15,329 nt of DNA from NCBI GenBank assembly GCA_001872995.1, contig MNXO01000137.1:1-15329 (forward strand), written 5' to 3'. The stretch comes from Bacteroidetes bacterium CG2_30_32_10 (GTDB lineage Bacteria; Bacteroidota; Bacteroidia; Bacteroidales; CG2-30-32-10). A model generated the notes under the pieces. The model saw only the letters and a list, made by a program, of their open reading frames with translations, ran no database searches and had not been told where the DNA came from. The stretch's first letter is position 1. Every line of letters starts with the position of its first letter. A program made the translations under genes and the position numbers. Shown in pieces: positions 8,164 to 15,329 of the stretch.

Positions 8164-8352
8164 ATGGCAAAGAAAAGCAAAGAAGCACGAGTACAAGTTA
8201 TTTTAGAATGTACCGAGCATAAGACTAGTGGATTACCAGGGACTTCAAGATATATTTCCACTAAAAATAAAAAAAATACTCCCGAAAGATTGGAATTAAA
8301 GAAATACAATCCAATATTAAAGAAAGTAACCGTACATAAAGAAATTAAATAA
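8164..8352 (+). CDS. rpmG: 50S ribosomal protein bL33
   Basis: A 62-residue basic protein of the large ribosomal subunit, located near the E-site region. The central YISTKNKKNTPERLELKKYNP block (about 31-50) matches the bL33 signature TTKNKR...PEKLELKKYDP. Length and basic charge are normal. It has one Cys (Cys16) and no CxxC pairs, so it is the zinc-independent type. The ATG is preceded by an A-rich leader and lies about 28 bases after the consensus promoter. It is followed nine bases later by the DUF4295 gene, so the two are surely co-transcribed. The usual Bacteroidota upstream partner, rpmB, is not in front of it. Confidence 0.96.
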   Translation: MAKKSKEARVQVILECTEHKTSGLPGTSRYISTKNKKNTPERLELKKYNPILKKVTVHKEIK

Positions 8353-8361
8353 TAATCTACT

Positions 8362-8517
8362 ATGGCAAAGAAAGTTGTTGCAACCTTAAAAACCTCAAGT
8401 GGTAAGGATTTTGCAAAAGTTATAAGAATGGTAAAATCACCAAAAACTGGTGCTTATACATTTAAAGAAGAAATTATTGCCAACGAGCAAATAAAAGATT
8501 ACTTTTCTAACAAATAA
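8362..8517 (+). CDS. DUF4295 family protein, probable Bacteroidota-specific ribosomal protein
   Basis: A 51-residue basic protein starting MAKKVVATLKTSSGKDFAKV and ending in FSNK. Length, sequence and position between rpmG and ftsY match the DUF4295 family, which is confined to Bacteroidota and nearly always follows rpmG. The N-terminus resembles a ribosomal protein (MAKK, Lys-rich), and residues about 20-40 are a K/S/P/T-rich segment (RMVKSPKTGAYTFKEE). I recall, without being able to check, that a new large-subunit protein, bL38, was described in a Flavobacterium johnsoniae ribosome structure, and this family is the likely match. It starts nine bases after the rpmG stop and is followed by an intrinsic terminator, so it closes a two-gene ribosomal transcript. 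Coding assignment is strong; the molecular role is inferred from context. Confidence 0.9.
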   Translation: MAKKVVATLKTSSGKDFAKVIRMVKSPKTGAYTFKEEIIANEQIKDYFSNK

Positions 8518-8547
8518 TCTTTAAATTTTTTCATTGGAATGGATAAT

Positions 8548-8577
8548 AAAGGCTTTTCTTTTAAGGAAAAGCCTTTT
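8548..8577 (+). terminator. Intrinsic terminator after the rpmG-DUF4295 pair
   Basis: An 11-bp perfect stem, AAAGGCTTTTC (8548-8558) with GAAAAGCCTTT (8566-8576), a 7-base loop, and a following T-rich tract (TTTTCTATT). It begins 31 bases after the DUF4295 stop and ends 63 bases before ftsY. It should end or strongly reduce ribosomal-gene transcription before ftsY. Confidence 0.78.
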
Positions 8578-8639
8578 CTATTATAATTAATTATAATAGA
8601 TTAAAATTCATTAATTTAGTGAAATTTTAATTTGATAAT

Positions 8640-9596
8640 ATGGCTCTTTTTAACATTTTTTCAAAAGACAAAAACGAAAAATTAGAAAAAGGATTAGAAA
8701 AAACAAAAGTTAGTGTTTTTTCTAAACTTGCTAAAGCAATTGTTGGTAAATCTACAGTTGATGCCGATGTTTTGGATAAACTTGAAGAAGTATTGATTTC
8801 TTCTGATGTTGGCGTTGAAACTACCTTGAAAATAATTAAACGTATTGAACAAAGAGCTGCAAAGAATAAATATGTTGGAACAGATGAATTGAATAACATT
8901 CTGAAAGAAGAAATATCAAGTCTGTTAGAAGAGAATAACGCTGAAAATATTATCGATTTTAGTGTGCCAGAAAACAAGAAACCTTATGTTATTATGGTTG
9001 TTGGAGTTAATGGCGTTGGGAAAACAACCACTATTGGTAAATTGGCATATCAATTTAAAAAAACAGGAAAAACAGTTTTACTAGGAGCAGCAGATACTTT
9101 TAGAGCTGCTGCGGTAGAACAATTATGTATTTGGGCTGATAGGGTTGATGTACCAATTGTTAAACAAGCTATGGGTGCTGATCCAGCTTCAGTTGCATTT
9201 GATACCTTAAATTCTGCAAAAACAAAAGATATTGACATTGTAATTATTGATACCGCCGGAAGACTTCATAATAAAATTAGTTTGATGAATGAGCTTTCTA
9301 AGATTAAAAAAGTAATGTCTAAGATTATACCTGATGCTCCTCACGAAATCATATTGGTTTTAGATGGTTCTACTGGTCAAAACGCATTTGAACAAACCAA
9401 ACAATTTACGATGGCTACAGAGGTAAATTCGTTGGTTGTAACCAAACTTGATGGAACAGCTAAAGGCGGTGTAGTTATTGGTATTTCTGATCAATTTAAA
9501 ATTCCTGTAAAATACATTGGTATTGGCGAAGGAATTGAAGATTTACAAGTATTTCACAAAAAAGAATTTGTAAACAGCCTATTTGCAACCTCATAA
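8640..9596 (+). CDS. ftsY: Signal recognition particle receptor FtsY
   Basis: SRP receptor GTPase that docks ribosome-SRP complexes at the inner membrane. The 318-residue protein has the NG core only: helical N domain (about 20-105), then the GTPase with P-loop GVNGVGKTTT (122-131), DTFRAAA insertion-box start (152-158), DTAGR (204-208), and TKLDGTAKGG (268-277) with the C-terminal GIGEGIEDL closing loop. It lacks the long acidic A domain of the E. coli protein. The short Lys-rich amphipathic start (MALFNIFSKDKNEK) probably gives membrane contact. The ATG at 8640 is the natural start because the N domain follows at once. A terminator upstream suggests its own promoter; a poor -7 match, TAATTTAG, lies at 8612-8619. 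It leads rimO and dgt. Confidence 0.97.
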   Translation: MALFNIFSKDKNEKLEKGLEKTKVSVFSKLAKAIVGKSTVDADVLDKLEEVLISSDVGVETTLKIIKRIEQRAAKNKYVGTDELNNILKEEISSLLEENNAENIIDFSVPENKKPYVIMVVGVNGVGKTTTIGKLAYQFKKTGKTVLLGAADTFRAAAVEQLCIWADRVDVPIVKQAMGADPASVAFDTLNSAKTKDIDIVIIDTAGRLHNKISLMNELSKIKKVMSKIIPDAPHEIILVLDGSTGQNAFEQTKQFTMATEVNSLVVTKLDGTAKGGVVIGISDQFKIPVKYIGIGEGIEDLQVFHKKEFVNSLFATS

Positions 9597-9623
9597 TGAA
9601 TAAATTAAATACTGCTATTACTT

Positions 9624-9652
9624 TGATAAACAAATGAAGCATTTATTTATCA
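9624..9652. repeat. AT-rich hairpin between ftsY and rimO
   Basis: TGATAAACAAATG (9624-9636) pairs with CATTTATTTATCA (9640-9652): 12 of 13 positions pair, one C-A mismatch, loop AAG. The arms are AT-rich and no T-tract follows, so it is a poor terminator. It starts at the end of a weak -7-like box TTACTTTG (9618-9625) and could be a regulatory or processing site; role unknown. Confidence 0.5.
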
Positions 9653-9670
9653 TAAATCCTTTATTAACTA

Positions 9671-10981
9671 ATGAAAACCAAAACAAATAAAAAAAATAAG
9701 ATAAAAGTTATCACCTTAGGTTGTTCTAAAAATATAGTTGATTCGGAATTTTTAATGGCACAAATGAATGCTGAAAATCACCAACTAAGTACAAATTTGC
9801 AAAATGATGATTCAAATATAATTATTATCAATACCTGTGGCTTTATCAAAGATGCTAAACAAGAGTCAATAGATACAATTCTCACTTATGTAAAAGCTAA
9901 ACAAGCTGGTAAAATAGATAAACTATATGTTACCGGTTGCCTTTCGGAAAGATATAAAAAGGAATTAGTTAATGAAATACCTGAAGTAGATGAATATTTT
10001 GGTGTTAATGAATATAAATCGCTGCTTAATACATTAAACATAAATTACAAGCACGAATTGTCTGGACAAAGACTATTAACAACTCCTACGCATTATGCAT
10101 ACCTCAAAATATCTGAAGGATGCGACAGAACGTGTTCATTTTGTGCAATTCCTCAAATAAGAGGGAAGCATGTTTCTAAATCAATTGACGAACTACTGTT
10201 AGAAACTAAAATTCTTGCTCAACAAGGTGTAAAAGAATTGCTAATAATAGCTCAAGACACTACTTATTATGGAATTGACTTGTATAAAAAGCCTAATCTT
10301 TCAGAACTATTAGAAAAATTATCTGAAATAGAAGGAATAGAATGGATTAAATTGCATTATGCCTATCCTACCAACTTTCCAGAAGAAGTTATTGGTTTAA
10401 TTGCAAATAACTCTAAACTTTGCAAATACCTTGATATTCCTTTTCAGCATATTAACGATAGAATTTTAAAATCAATGCGGCGTTCTCATACTAAAAAGGA
10501 CACAATCCATTTAATTGAACAATTTAGAAGTAAAATAAAAGATGTAGCAATTCGTACTTCACTCATTGTCGGTTACCCTGGTGAAACAGAAAAAGAATTT
10601 TATGAATTATATAATTTCGTTAAGGAAAGCAAATTTGAACGATTAGGTGTTTTCAAATACTCACACGAAGAAGGCACTCCTGCTTATTATCTGAAAGATA
10701 ACATTTCTACCAGAGCAAAAAATGAACGTTATAACGCCATCATGAAATTGCAAAGCGGTATTTCACTTAATCATAATCTTACTTTTATTGATAAAGAAAT
10801 TAAAGTAATAATTGACAGGGCTGAAAATAACTATTTTATTGGCAGAAGTATGCACGACTCTCCTGAAGTTGATAATGAAGTGGTGCTTGAACATAACAAA
10901 GAAAATAATTTAATTGGTAAATTTGTTAAAGCAAAAATCACCAATGTTGAAAACTATGATATATTTGGTACTATCATATAA
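9671..10981 (+). CDS. rimO: Ribosomal protein uS12 methylthiotransferase RimO
   Basis: Radical-SAM enzyme that adds a methylthio group to the conserved Asp of ribosomal protein uS12. The 436 residues have the full three-part layout. The N-terminal MTTase domain (about 11-120) has cluster ligands Cys18 (TLGCSKN), Cys56 and Cys90. The radical-SAM domain (about 140-365) has Cys151-x3-Cys155-x2-Cys158 in GCDRTCSFCAIP. The C-terminal TRAM domain (about 370-436) follows. The DSPEVDNEV stretch at 397-405 is characteristic of RimO and separates it from MiaB. Length is normal. The first ATG gives a short Lys/Asn-rich tail before the conserved core. It lies 74 bases after ftsY and 20 bases before dgt, consistent with one transcript, although a hairpin occupies the first gap. 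Confidence 0.96.
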   Translation: MKTKTNKKNKIKVITLGCSKNIVDSEFLMAQMNAENHQLSTNLQNDDSNIIIINTCGFIKDAKQESIDTILTYVKAKQAGKIDKLYVTGCLSERYKKELVNEIPEVDEYFGVNEYKSLLNTLNINYKHELSGQRLLTTPTHYAYLKISEGCDRTCSFCAIPQIRGKHVSKSIDELLLETKILAQQGVKELLIIAQDTTYYGIDLYKKPNLSELLEKLSEIEGIEWIKLHYAYPTNFPEEVIGLIANNSKLCKYLDIPFQHINDRILKSMRRSHTKKDTIHLIEQFRSKIKDVAIRTSLIVGYPGETEKEFYELYNFVKESKFERLGVFKYSHEEGTPAYYLKDNISTRAKNERYNAIMKLQSGISLNHNLTFIDKEIKVIIDRAENNYFIGRSMHDSPEVDNEVVLEHNKENNLIGKFVKAKITNVENYDIFGTII

Positions 10982-11001
10982 TAAATTTTTAAAATAAATA
11001 T

Positions 11002-12213
11002 ATGGAAAGCGGTTTATTTAATAATGTGGCTGTATTCCCCGAAAATAAAAATTGGGACAATTGTACCCAACGAATAGAGCATTTAAATCCAAGAAAAGAT
11101 GATATAAGATCAGAATTTGAAAGAGATTACAACAGAATTCTCCATTGTACCGCATATCGTCGTTTAAAACATAAAACACAAGTGTTTTATGCCACCCGTA
11201 ATGACCATATTTGTTCACGAATTGAACATGTAAACCATGTAACATCTGTTAGTTATACCATATCAAAATATCTGGGATTAAATACTGAATTAACAAGAGC
11301 AATAGCTATTGGACATGATTTAGGGCACTCACCATTTGGACATTCTGGCGAAAGAATTCTAAATCGAATTGCTACCAAAGAAATAAATTCCACTTTTTGG
11401 CACGAAAAAAATGGATTACGAATTGTTGATAATATCGAATTGCTTGAAGATGAAGAAGGAAATCAGAAAAACCTTAACCTTACTTATGCTGTTCGTGATG
11501 GTATAATTTCTCATTGTGGTGAAGTAAATGAAAATTCGATATTTCCAAGAATTAATTATATTGATTTAGCTATAATTAATAAGCCTAACGAATATCAGCC
11601 ATACACATGGGAAGGCTGTGTTGTAAAAATTGCCGATAAAATATCCTATTTAGGCAGAGATATTGAAGATGCATATAATTTAAATATTTTAAATGCTAGC
11701 CAAATTGAGGAACTAAAACTTATTGTTGGGGTAAACATTAATAATATTAATAATACTATATTAATGCATAAATTTATAACCGATTTATGTGCTAATAGCA
11801 GCCCTGCAAACGGAATATGTCTTTCTGATGAGATGTTTCAATTGTTAAATAATATCAAAGACTTTAATTACAAAAATATATATAAACACCAACGTTTGAT
11901 CAACTACTTTAAGTATGCCGAATTAGTAATTGATTTAATATATTCTTCATTATTTGGCTTTTATAACAACAACAATACACTAGAACAATTGATAAAAGAA
12001 GAACAATCGTTTCCGATTTTATGCAAGTCTTTTTCTAACTGGATAAATAAATATTCGATATCTACTGAACATAATTTAATTAATCATAATACAAAATATA
12101 CTTTGTACAACATCAATAAAATTAATGACTATAAATTAGCTTGTATAGATTTTATTGCAAGTTTAACGGATTTTGCTGCTATTAATATTTTTAATGAATT
12201 GACAAGTTTTTAA
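11002..12213 (+). CDS. dgt: HD-domain deoxyguanosinetriphosphate triphosphohydrolase-like protein
   Basis: Predicted dNTPase that splits dGTP or other dNTPs into nucleoside and triphosphate, affecting dNTP pools. The HD metal site is complete: His76 in RIEHVNHV, His105-Asp106 in GHDLGHSPFGH, and Asp212 in KIADKISYLGRD. The N-terminal RDYNRILHCTAYRRLKHKTQ (41-60) matches the dGTPase family signature FQRDRDRIIHSxAFRRLxxKTQ. At 403 residues it is shorter than E. coli Dgt (about 505) and closer to the dGTPase-like type common in Bacteroidota. The C-terminal 150 residues are helical, Asn/Ile-rich and poorly conserved to my eye. It lies 20 bases after rimO, so it is probably co-transcribed. Substrate preference cannot be read from the sequence, and nothing nearby points to a phage-defence role. 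Confidence 0.92.
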   Translation: MESGLFNNVAVFPENKNWDNCTQRIEHLNPRKDDIRSEFERDYNRILHCTAYRRLKHKTQVFYATRNDHICSRIEHVNHVTSVSYTISKYLGLNTELTRAIAIGHDLGHSPFGHSGERILNRIATKEINSTFWHEKNGLRIVDNIELLEDEEGNQKNLNLTYAVRDGIISHCGEVNENSIFPRINYIDLAIINKPNEYQPYTWEGCVVKIADKISYLGRDIEDAYNLNILNASQIEELKLIVGVNINNINNTILMHKFITDLCANSSPANGICLSDEMFQLLNNIKDFNYKNIYKHQRLINYFKYAELVIDLIYSSLFGFYNNNNTLEQLIKEEQSFPILCKSFSNWINKYSISTEHNLINHNTKYTLYNINKINDYKLACIDFIASLTDFAAINIFNELTSF

Positions 12214-12284
12214 AAAATATTTTTTTATTAAAATGAAAATGATAATTTTACAAATTATTACCATTTTTTTCCAAATAGATTTTT

Positions 12285-12680
12285 ATGGAAACAATAACTA
12301 TCAATGCCAAAGAATATACCCCTAAAATTGTTTTAAATCCTAATATTGGTCTTATTGAAATGGAGGGACAATCATTTCCCGAAAATTCTACAGCATTTTA
12401 TCAGCCGATTATAGAGTGGTTTAAAGAATATGCAATTTCTCCAAACAAAGAAACTACCGTTAATATTCGTTTTTCATATTACAACACTTCTTCTGCAAAA
12501 AAATTAAACGAATTAATTCTTATTATTGTTAAGATTAAAAAAACCAATCCAACCTATCACTTACATATCAATTGGTTTTACGAAAAAGGAGATGAAGATA
12601 TGCACATTTCGGGTAAAGATTTCTCTAAAATGGTCAATTATCCTTTCAAATATATTGAAACAAAATTCAAATCTTTGTAA
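12285..12680 (+). CDS. SiaC-family (DUF1987) regulatory phosphoprotein
   Basis: A 131-residue cytoplasmic protein of the DUF1987/SiaC family. In Pseudomonas aeruginosa, SiaC is phosphorylated on a Thr by the kinase SiaB, dephosphorylated by the phosphatase SiaA, and in the unphosphorylated form activates the diguanylate cyclase SiaD. The signature RFSYYNTSSAKKL (62-74) is present, with Thr68 in the NTSS segment as the candidate phosphosite, and the C-terminal WFYEKGDEDMHISGKDF (97-113) is also typical. The alternating beta/alpha pattern resembles anti-sigma-antagonist STAS-like folds. No siaA, siaB or siaD homologue lies in the window, so partners are encoded elsewhere. It begins 71 bases after dgt; a weak -7 match TAATTTTA lies at 12243-12250. 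Family call is strong; the partner-switch role is inferred. Confidence 0.85.
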   Translation: METITINAKEYTPKIVLNPNIGLIEMEGQSFPENSTAFYQPIIEWFKEYAISPNKETTVNIRFSYYNTSSAKKLNELILIIVKIKKTNPTYHLHINWFYEKGDEDMHISGKDFSKMVNYPFKYIETKFKSL

Positions 12681-12739
12681 ATATCAGCAATATCAAAGGT
12701 TTAAAAATTGCATTCTTTTTTTAAAATTAAAATAAGTTG

Positions 12740-15280
12740 TTATAACTTAATAATTTTTTGATATTTAACAATATTATCCATCTTTATTCTAACAAAATAA
12801 ATACCTGAAATCACCTGATTATTACTAATATCATTGCCATTCCATATTATATTATTATTTCTTAAAACAATTACTTGATTGCAGACATTGCTAATTAATT
12901 TTCCATTAATATCAATAATATCAATAGTTATATGCTTACTATCTGGTTTTTTATCATTTATTGAGCAGGTAACTTCATTAGTAAATGGATTAGGATTGCT
13001 AGTAATAGAGGGCATCTCATTATTGATATTGTTTAAACCCAGATAACCAACGGTAAAAGGAATAGTTTTACTATTGGATATATAGTTAAAATCGGTGGCA
13101 ACAAAAGAAATATTCCATGTTCTGTCATTAATAATAGGCGTACCATGAAACACTCCATTTTCATCTAACTGCATACCCATAGGAAAATCAGTTCCAACGA
13201 ATTTTAATTTAGTATCGTTTAGAACAAGAGGAGCATTAGAAATACTTGCAATTGAATAATTAACGCCATCACCATTTGAAACTCCTGCAGTCCAAATAAT
13301 ACCAGGTGTTATCCCATTTCCATAAAAGAAATGTATTTCTCCATTGGCATAAAGAGTAACAGCCATTTCGAAATTGTCTTCAGGTACATCAAAAAGAGAA
13401 GTTTTCCATCGGAAAGTAGCGTGGTTATTATCTCCTTCGTACCAAATTCCATCACCTTGACTTGGATATATTTGCAAATCGGAACCATAAACAGTAATCG
13501 CTTTGCTAACTATCAAATTATCATTGGTACGAATATAAGAAAATTCGTTATTAAAAATAATTGAACCATCAGTAGTCACATATACTGAGTCGTAATAGTT
13601 TCCATAAAACATAAAAGGAAAGCCAAGAACAACCTTAGCAAAACCATCATCATCGCTATCTGGAGTTAATTGCTGGCTATTGATGGTAGGAAACGTTCCT
13701 TGTTGCGATTGTTCGGTATAATCGATTTTTAAATTCCATTTATAAGGAGCATTGCCTCCAGTGGCATTTAATTGTTGGCTATATGGCTGATTAAATGTAG
13801 CTTCTGGAAGTATTGTTGTTGTAATATTTACAGGGTCAAATGCAACAGATTTAACGATGGAAAGAGTTGTTTTGCTATTGTTGATTAATGCTACATGAGT
13901 CTCTGGACAAATAGTTTCTTCAACACCATTGGTATAACTAATAATAGAAAAGGAAACAATTTCTCCTTGACCAGAATTGCTTGGGTCAACTTCATCAATC
14001 ATTAAAAAAAACTTTGCTGGTAAGTTGTTTTGCAAATTACTAAGCAAAGGCGTAACATCCAAGCCTATTTCAATCGTTTGGTCAGCTAAAGTTGCACCTC
14101 CTTGCATATAAAAATTTCCTCCTTGATTATTAAACAGAGGAAAAGCAAGGGTATATGAAGGACTTGTAGCATTAACATCAGGTGAAGAACCAGCTGTAAT
14201 ACGAATTTGTTTGCGAGAATTATGTTTTAAAGTAACTTTAAAAGTAAGCATAGGGTCATATATTGGTTTTATATGAATACCATAAACTGCATTACTCCAA
14301 ATTCCACCATTAGTGGTTGTTTCTGCAAGCAATTTATACATCATATAACATTTGCCAGAATTTCCCCAAAATGTACCCCAAGAATTGGCGACAATCAATC
14401 CACCAATTTCCCAATCTCTCATATCTATTATACCATCACTATTAATATCTAAATTGTTAGTGTACAATCCATCGTTATTAAAGTCATACTTAATATTATC
14501 ATCGAAGCCAACAAAGGTCATCGCATGATTGACACTGGGACCCCATTGAGTAATAACTGCCATTCCTGCATGCGGAGTTCCTGCTGGCAAATTCATCATT
14601 GTATAATCAGTAGCACCTGCAGAAAAGTTGACCAACCCTCCTACTGCCGCAGCTTCTCCATGATCGTTAAAATAATTCTTTAGAATTTCCAATCCCTCTG
14701 GTGTATTTACACTTATCTTAAAATAATCAATACTTTTATTGTGCATTCCATTGAAATACTTGTTATATCCAGTAATCCAATTGATATCATTTGGAGGAGA
14801 CATACCACCAAAATCAGACACATTGGGACAACCAGCAAACTTTATAATATTCCATCCATCGAAATAGGTTGACCCGTTTTCCATACTACCATCATTGAGA
14901 AAATTATAAGTAAAATGACTAGGATACTGATTTTGCAAAACATTAGCCGGAACATTTCTTCTAAAATCCATTTCGTATGTGAAATTATAACCAACCCCAC
15001 TCGCTTGAGCACAACTTCCGCCTACTTGATTGAATATTGGACGAAAATACTGGTTAAGAGAGTTGTCTATACTCGTTGGAAGCAATTTTGACTGATATTC
15101 TAAAGGAATTTTCAATTCAGGAATTTGATTGATAATTTGCATTTCTGAGGTGGTAGGTTCTTTAAAACCACCTGCAATCCATTGTTCCCCATTAGGGTCA
15201 GGGTTAACATTTATAAGTTGAGCTTGCAAAACGCTTATCAACAATATGTTTGCAATAACAATAACGTAAAGTTTCTTCAT
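12740..15280 (-). CDS. Secreted papain-like (C1A) protease with T9SS sorting domain
   Basis: An 846-residue exported protein. Residues 1-20 are a signal peptide (MKKLYVIVIA... with LQA before Gln21). The C1A peptidase domain (about 75-335) has Gln85, nucleophile Cys90 in GGSCAQ, His252 in NHAMTFVGF, and Asn299 in ANSWGTFWG. Gln-to-Cys spacing is five, one less than papain. Between His252 and Asn299 lies an EF-hand/dockerin-like DINSDGIIDMRD loop (278-289), preceded by DFNNDG (266-271). Residues about 340-480 are beta-rich and unrecognised. A putative Ig-like (He_PIG) domain appears split, about 488-518 and 697-743, around a beta-rich Gly/Tyr/Phe-rich insert. Residues about 755-846 form a T9SS type A sorting domain (SNPNPFTNEV...SGIYFVRI...KIIKL), so secretion to the surface or medium is expected. 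Target protein is unknown. It converges on the SiaC gene. Confidence 0.92.
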   Translation of the reverse strand: MKKLYVIVIANILLISVLQAQLINVNPDPNGEQWIAGGFKEPTTSEMQIINQIPELKIPLEYQSKLLPTSIDNSLNQYFRPIFNQVGGSCAQASGVGYNFTYEMDFRRNVPANVLQNQYPSHFTYNFLNDGSMENGSTYFDGWNIIKFAGCPNVSDFGGMSPPNDINWITGYNKYFNGMHNKSIDYFKISVNTPEGLEILKNYFNDHGEAAAVGGLVNFSAGATDYTMMNLPAGTPHAGMAVITQWGPSVNHAMTFVGFDDNIKYDFNNDGLYTNNLDINSDGIIDMRDWEIGGLIVANSWGTFWGNSGKCYMMYKLLAETTTNGGIWSNAVYGIHIKPIYDPMLTFKVTLKHNSRKQIRITAGSSPDVNATSPSYTLAFPLFNNQGGNFYMQGGATLADQTIEIGLDVTPLLSNLQNNLPAKFFLMIDEVDPSNSGQGEIVSFSIISYTNGVEETICPETHVALINNSKTTLSIVKSVAFDPVNITTTILPEATFNQPYSQQLNATGGNAPYKWNLKIDYTEQSQQGTFPTINSQQLTPDSDDDGFAKVVLGFPFMFYGNYYDSVYVTTDGSIIFNNEFSYIRTNDNLIVSKAITVYGSDLQIYPSQGDGIWYEGDNNHATFRWKTSLFDVPEDNFEMAVTLYANGEIHFFYGNGITPGIIWTAGVSNGDGVNYSIASISNAPLVLNDTKLKFVGTDFPMGMQLDENGVFHGTPIINDRTWNISFVATDFNYISNSKTIPFTVGYLGLNNINNEMPSITSNPNPFTNEVTCSINDKKPDSKHITIDIIDINGKLISNVCNQVIVLRNNNIIWNGNDISNNQVISGIYFVRIKMDNIVKYQKIIKL

Positions 15281-15309
15281 TTTATTAGTTTACTTTGATT
15301 TATAAAATA

Positions 15310-15317
15310 CAAATCTA
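15310..15317 (-). promoter_or_regulatory. Candidate -7 box for the T9SS protease gene
   Basis: On the minus strand TAGATTTG (15317-15310) matches TAnnTTTG fully. Initiation near 15303 would give a leader of about 22 bases. The partner TTTG would lie beyond the right edge of the window and cannot be checked here. Confidence 0.5.
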
Positions 15318-15329
15318 CATATTTATTAA

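Noticed and set aside
8627..8977. 116-codon minus-strand frame over the start of ftsY
   Set aside because: Low-complexity Ser/Phe/Leu translation opposite a conserved gene; shadow frame.
11002..12213. dGTPase as part of an anti-phage system
   Set aside because: It sits at the end of a housekeeping run with no mobile or defence genes around it.
12215..12229. AAAAAATATTTTTTT palindrome as a dgt terminator
   Set aside because: The pairing is only A-T with no real loop or G/C core, expected by chance in this composition.
12233..12325. Small frame starting MKMIILQIITIFF before the SiaC-like gene
   Set aside because: Short, hydrophobic from AT-richness, and overlapping the start of a clear gene; no independent support.
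12526..12735. 69-codon frame overlapping the end of the SiaC-like gene
   Set aside because: Out-of-frame reading of conserved DUF1987 codons, with no motif of its own.

Overview
The window comes from an AT-rich member of the Bacteroidota, most likely a non-gut member of the Bacteroidales or a relative. Evidence seen: bL33, a 51-residue DUF4295-type protein, ftsY and rimO lie together in the order typical of this phylum. A secreted protease carries a type IX secretion (T9SS) C-terminal sorting domain, which gut Bacteroides usually lack. Start codons are preceded by A/T-rich sequence rather than Shine-Dalgarno motifs, and several intergenic regions contain the Bacteroidota sigma-factor motif TTTG-N19-21-TAnnTTTG.

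Layout: (1) 1-1500 (+), the 3' part of a response regulator with a degenerate receiver, an intact receiver and a class III adenylate cyclase domain, cut by the window edge. (2) 1538-2921 (-), cytidine deaminase and a VanY-like M15 zinc D,D-carboxypeptidase. (3) 3120-5657 (+), a large membrane protein fused to a spermidine-synthase-like domain. (4) 5716-7842 (-), an M3-family peptidyl-dipeptidase lipoprotein. (5) 8164-12213 (+), a housekeeping run of rpmG, DUF4295, ftsY, rimO and dgt. (6) 12285-12680 (+), a SiaC-family (DUF1987) regulatory phosphoprotein. (7) 12740-15280 (-), a papain-like T9SS cargo protease with a complex C-terminal half.

The rpmG to dgt run joins ribosome assembly and modification, membrane targeting and dNTP turnover, but a strong intrinsic terminator splits the ribosomal pair from ftsY. 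The other genes are single-gene units or pairs in alternating orientation with little functional link. Gene products and motifs are read from the sequence; family-level functions are prior knowledge. Promoters are motif matches only.

I found no convincing new multi-gene system. The points most worth a second look are the degenerate-receiver adenylate cyclase, a domain that appears nested inside an Ig-like domain of the T9SS protease, a calcium-type loop between that protease's catalytic His and Asn, the duplicated membrane half of the spermidine-synthase fusion, an orphan SiaC homologue, and a long inverted repeat in a divergent promoter region. No tRNA, rRNA, CRISPR array, insertion sequence or prophage gene was seen.
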